NCBI GenBank assembly: GCA_033026295.1
Contig: CM065184.1
Span: forward strand, 10,171,501 to 10,235,500
DNA from: Channa striata
Taxonomy: Eukaryota; Chordata; Actinopteri; Anabantiformes; Channidae
Direction: 5' to 3'
DNA length: 64,000 nucleotides
Below are positions 61,101 through 64,000 of the stretch, one piece after another. The notes below the pieces were generated by a model. It worked only from the letters and a program-made list of their open reading frames with translations, searched no databases and was not told the origin of the DNA. The first letter of the stretch is position 1; the number at the start of each line of letters is the position of its first letter. Made by a program: the position numbers and the translations under genes.

Positions 61101-64000
61101 ACGCTCTTTAAATACGGCTCCTCCACCAGCCGTCGTTGTGCCCTCAATGAAGAGTGAGTAACTCTCCATTTGTTTTGCTGTTATACTGCTTTTCCCCAGC
61201 TTTTTTCACTTCATGTTCTTCCTCTTTCCACTCCATTTTCATAGCCGTACGTGTGCATGTCAGGGTCTGGACCCTGACACCTGTGGAGCTTCGTTTTCCT
61301 TTGGCTGCTCCTGGAGTATGTATTTCAATGGTTGTAAGTTTGCACGCAGCAAAGTGCCGCGCAAGTTTCGCCTGCGTGGAGACTACCAGGATGAGGTAAG
61401 GAAGTCATCTGCTTCACAAAATCCTAGAGAAACTAGTCCAATGTTTATGTTATAATGGTATGAGATGATATTTTTATATATTTTATATATATATATAACC
61501 TGCCAGAAGATTTGCCCCTAATGGAAAATGTTTAAAATAACATTTAATAAGTTGTAGGCAAAGTTTAAATAAAGGAAATATTTTAAATCTGTTTATATTT
61601 GCACCAAAATAACTTTGTGGGTTACTCTAAGGAGAAGAAGATAGAGAACAACCTTCAGGGTCTCGCCACTCACCTCGCACCACTCTATAAAAGACTGGCT
61701 CCAGAGGCTTTCCATAACCAGGTATTAAGTTCCTCTCTTTGTACTCATCACTGAGCTCCTCACAGTTTAAGCTCCAGATTTCTGTACTGCATTAATAACT
61801 GGAAAAAGCTTTATTTAATTTACACATAGCCAGATTCTGAAACAGCCTCAATTTAGACTTGGTGTGTATTTTATCTTGCAACTGTTGCAAGAAAAAGACA
61901 GAAACGAAACATCTCTCGTGCCACGTCCTTTCACCTTTCATAGGTGGAACATGAGCAGACAGGAGGCGACTGCAGGCTGGGCGGGATGGAAGGCCGACCG
62001 TTTTCTGGGGTCACGGCTTGTGTGGATTTCTGTGCTCACGCTCACAAGGACACTCAAAACATGAATAATGGCAGCACTGTTGTAAGCAAGCAATAAGTTT
62101 ATGTTTGTTTTTTGTGTGCCTAAATGCATCTCCTTTCTACTTCCAAAGTCATTGTTTCTAGTTGGGAGTTATCGATTTGATGTGACTGTTTGATTGACTT
62201 TTCATTTCTCTGTGTTTTTTCAGGTTTGCACTCTAACCAGGGAAGATAACCGTGCGGTGCGTAACATACCAGAGGATGAGCAGCTCCATGTTCTGCCACT
62301 TTACAGGATTTCTGATAGGGATGAGTTTGGTCAGGCTGAGGGCCAGTGGGCAAAAATCCAAAGTGGGGCTTTGCAAATTTTGTCTTCCTTTCCTCGCGAG
62401 GTGAGTCAACAAGAAAGGAGATTTTTCTATATAATATTATGCTAATGTTTTGTGTTCTATCTGCATCGCTAGGGTTTGAGTCCTTTGTTGTAAAAATTCA
62501 AAACATTAATAAACTTGTGTCACATGTAACTCACTGATTTTCTTCAAATTATTAGGTCCGGCTGCTGGCAGCGCCAGTGAAATCAGCCCGTAAGTTAAGA
62601 CAAGAAGCACGTCTGAAGGCTCAAACAGAGAAACTGGAGAAGAAGCTTGGGCTGACTCCTCTCACTCCTGGGAAAGTGAAAAGCGAAACCCCCAACAAAG
62701 GTAGTATCTGTGACTGCGTTTACATGCACTTAAAAAACCTACAGGAAAATCAGGGCAGTCTGATTTCTTCTCTCCATCTGACTTATTTTGTAAATGCCTG
62801 GCTCACATATTTTAACTGTATCGCGACCTTTCTATCTTTCTTTCTTTCTGTCTTTCGTTTTGACTGGGTTCATATTGCTGCAGGGGAGAAATAGGAAAAA
62901 TAGAGGGGAGAGTAACACAGAGCTGATCCACAGCACAAACTGTCTAAACCGTCTGAATAAAAAATACATGGGGAAAGCGATTTATTTAAATTTCTAAAAG
63001 GCACTTTGTGTTCCTTTCTGTCAAACTTTAGACGGACTTAAATCTCAGGGGGCATCACCGTGTTAATCATCTCTCTCTCTCATTCAGTCTATACCTCAGA
63101 TTCTTGTGGCCTTTTTTTAGGCACATGTCTCTAGATATGTTGTCATTTATCTTTTTTAATCAGTAATACGCTCAGTAATACCCAAAGAGTATAAATGTTT
63201 GTTTGACTATGACACCTATGTTTTACAAATACATATTATTTTCTTCATCCAAAACAGAGCCACCTGGTTACTGTAACTCATATAGGCTACCACCCAGACC
63301 TGCCAGCACTGGAAGGTACCTACCAGAGAAGAATCAATCCAGCACTTACAGCCAGGGCACCGGCGGCCACCCAGCTCCAGGTGCAGGGGTCTCCCCAAAC
63401 CAGCATGGCCTGTCTAGCCTCCAGTTTGGACAGAATGGCACAGCTCTCAGTTATAAGACAATAAATGACACGGTGAATGGTTATTCTGAAGCATCTGATG
63501 ATCAGAGTGTTCAGTTAGAACGTATACCTCTGCACAGTGTCGTCAGTGACTACCCCTGTACTTTTAAGACTGAGTCTAACGAGGTGCAGTGTTTTCCTCT
63601 GCACAGACCCTCCCCCAGCGGGAGTGCGCCTCCCCCCTCCTCCTACTCTCCCAGACCTACCTCTGAGGGCCTCTTTAGCAGGCTCAATGGACTCCACAAA
63701 GCTGCAGGAGATGTTGCAGCAGGGGTCAGGGGTCACGACCTCCCTTCGCACTCATCTCTTCTTCTAAACCCACTGGCTTCCTCTCTTACACCAGAAGAGG
63801 TGAAGCAGGAAGAAGTGTGGTCAGACAGCGAGCACAACTTCCTGGACCACGACATAGGTGGAGTTGCCGTGGCACCATCACATGGCTCGATCCTGATAGA
63901 ATGTGCACGGCGTGAGCTCCACGCCACCACTGCTATCCTCAAGCCAAACCGCAGCCATCCTACTCGAATCTCCCTGGTCTTCTACCAGCATAAATCTCTA
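42460..64000 (+). CDS. tet1: methylcytosine dioxygenase TET1, 3' partial (2090 aa visible)
   Basis: Nuclear Fe(II)/2-oxoglutarate dioxygenase oxidising 5-methylcytosine to 5-hydroxymethyl-, formyl- and carboxylcytosine. Exons: 42460-44658, 57544-59776, 60024-60114, 60694-60787, 60945-61153, 61245-61395, 61632-61721, 61944-62081, 62224-62400, 62556-62700, 63258-64000; all phases agree. Order: basic, disordered N-terminus; CXXC zinc finger (C682-C715); long disordered exon 2; Cys-rich region; double-stranded beta helix with HxD iron ligands H1723/D1725, a low-complexity insert, third ligand H2064 (RELHATT) and 2OG-binding R2079 (HPTR). The window ends in frame at a codon boundary; about 80 residues should remain. 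TET3 also has a CXXC, but the slc25a16 neighbour and sequence favour TET1. Confidence 0.97.
46139..46168. repeat. TG microsatellite
   Basis: About 15 TG units in the tet1 intron. Confidence 0.9.
46236..46292. repeat. compound CT / TA / TG microsatellite
   Basis: A CT run, then a short TA run, then a TG run within 57 nt. Confidence 0.9.
47375..47590. mobile_element. fish SINE-like interspersed repeat in tet1 intron
   Basis: ggttgccacagaggagcg, ctgcatgtttatttggcatg, ggatgtcctacctgccacaa and gggatttgaacctgcagtct follow the order of a common fish element with a 'ggatgcccttcctgacacaac' and 'gggtttgaaccc' core. Family name not asserted. Confidence 0.6.
49996..50020. repeat. TG microsatellite
   Basis: About 12 TG units. 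Confidence 0.85.
50729..50760. repeat. compound TG/GA microsatellite
   Basis: A TG run followed after a few bases by a GA run. Confidence 0.85.
53895..53952. repeat. impure TG repeat
   Basis: TG-rich tract with frequent interruptions. Confidence 0.75.
57544..59776 (+). CDS. tet1: tet1 large exon 2 (disordered, two conserved helices)
   Basis: 2233 nt, phase 0 in, 1 out, after ctctgtctcag. Mostly disordered Ser/Pro/Gln-rich sequence. Two short segments stand out as conserved with human TET1: SFDQAIAIEALTQLAAIP near residue 1003 and EEVAAQLADLAFIIQ near residue 1170. The end, SPMSFLDTPIKNILNTPSKN and LPSCQCV, begins the Cys-rich region. Confidence 0.95.
60024..60114 (+). CDS. tet1: tet1 exon 3 (Cys-rich region)
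   Basis: 91 nt. It encodes QVIEKEEGPYYTHLGAGPSV and AAVRELMQS, matching human KGPYYTHLGAGPSVAAVREIM. Confidence 0.97.
60694..60787 (+). CDS. tet1: tet1 exon 4
   Basis: 94 nt. It encodes YGAKGNAIRVEVVVYTGKEG and KSSQGCPIAKW. Confidence 0.97.
60945..61153 (+). CDS. tet1: tet1 exon 5
   Basis: 209 nt, 0 in, 2 out. It encodes VIRRGSEEEKLLCLVRQRPG, HYCDTAVLVILILAWDGIPR and TSRRCALNE. Confidence 0.97.
61245..61395 (+). CDS. tet1: tet1 exon 6
   Basis: 151 nt. It encodes RTCACQGLDPDTCGASFSFG, CSWSMYFNGCKFARS, the most conserved Cys-rich block of TET proteins, with zinc-ligand Cys. Confidence 0.98.
61632..61721 (+). CDS. tet1: tet1 exon 7
   Basis: 90 nt. It encodes EKKIENNLQGLATHLAPLYK and RLAPEAFHNQ. 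Confidence 0.97.
61944..62081 (+). CDS. tet1: tet1 exon 8 (HxD iron ligands)
   Basis: 138 nt. It encodes CRLGGMEGRPFSGVTACVDF and CAHAHKDTQNMNNGSTV. H1723 and D1725 of HKD are the first two iron ligands (HRD in human). Confidence 0.98.
62224..62400 (+). CDS. tet1: tet1 exon 9
   Basis: 177 nt. It encodes VCTLTREDNRAVRNIPEDEQ and LHVLPLYRISDRDEFG. Confidence 0.97.
62556..62700 (+). CDS. tet1: tet1 exon 10
   Basis: 145 nt. It encodes VRLLAAPVKSARKLRQEARL then a basic coiled segment EKLEKKLGLTPLTPGK; start of the low-complexity insert in the beta-helix fold. Confidence 0.94.
62701..63257 (+). other. tet1: tet1 last visible intron
   Basis: Bounded by gtagta and ccaaaacag; contains short CTTT and TC runs and nothing else recognisable. 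Confidence 0.85.
63258..64000 (+). CDS. tet1: tet1 exon 11, truncated by window edge (third Fe ligand, 2OG Arg)
   Basis: At least 743 nt with no stop. It opens EPPGYCNSYRLPPRP, continues through a Ser/Pro-rich insert, and then returns to the conserved fold at EEVWSDSEHNFLDHDIGGVA, SHGSILIECARRELHATT and HPTRISLVFYQHKSL. H2064 is the third iron ligand and R2079 the 2-oxoglutarate Arg, 15 residues apart as in TET2 (H1881/R1896). The remaining C-terminus lies outside. Confidence 0.96.

Overview
This window is vertebrate nuclear DNA, almost certainly from a teleost fish. The genes are split by GT-AG introns, the proteins match vertebrate families residue for residue, and the non-coding DNA is rich in CA/TG microsatellites and fish-type transposon relics. 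There are no prokaryotic operons, no CRISPR arrays, and I recognise no virus. The species cannot be fixed from sequence alone; the style fits a percomorph.

Four genes account for the window. (1) marchf8, plus strand, about 4.2-26.2 kb: the membrane-anchored RING-CH ubiquitin ligase MARCH8. Its first coding exon lies to the left of the window. The conserved exons are at 4211, 11791, 18491, 19672 and 22674, followed by a 3.2 kb 3' UTR. A probable 15-nt microexon at 21293 and a large, frame-disrupted alternative exon at 12264-13206 lie in its introns. (2) alox5, minus strand, 33821 down to 26742: arachidonate 5-lipoxygenase, complete, 14 exons, 674 residues, with every iron-ligand position in the human register. 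(3) slc25a16, minus strand, 40139 down to 36958: a mitochondrial carrier, complete, 9 coding exons, 320 residues, with a CpG-rich upstream leader exon. (4) tet1, plus strand, 42460 to the window edge: the 5-methylcytosine dioxygenase, 11 exons and 2090 residues visible, cut in frame at base 64000 shortly after the 2-oxoglutarate-binding arginine.

Layout: 1-4210 marchf8 intron; 4211-22978 marchf8 exons and introns; 22979-26.2k marchf8 3' UTR; 26.7-33.8k alox5, convergent with marchf8; 33.8-36.96k gap holding the probable slc25a16 3' UTR and the alox5 upstream region; 36.96-40.65k slc25a16; 40.65-42.46k divergent promoter interval and tet1 leader; 42.46-64k tet1, including a 12.9 kb first coding intron.

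The genes do not form a pathway. Their order is informative: in human, as I recall, MARCHF8/ALOX5 and SLC25A16/TET1 are two separate pairs on chromosome 10, whereas here they are one continuous block. No unknown multi-gene system is visible. The most interesting signals are the marchf8 microexon beside a weak donor and a (CA)31 tract, the broken marchf8 long exon, loss of the PKA/NLS segment in alox5, a polyadenylation signal sharing a base with the alox5 stop codon, several perfect inverted repeats, and a nested transposon relic in alox5.
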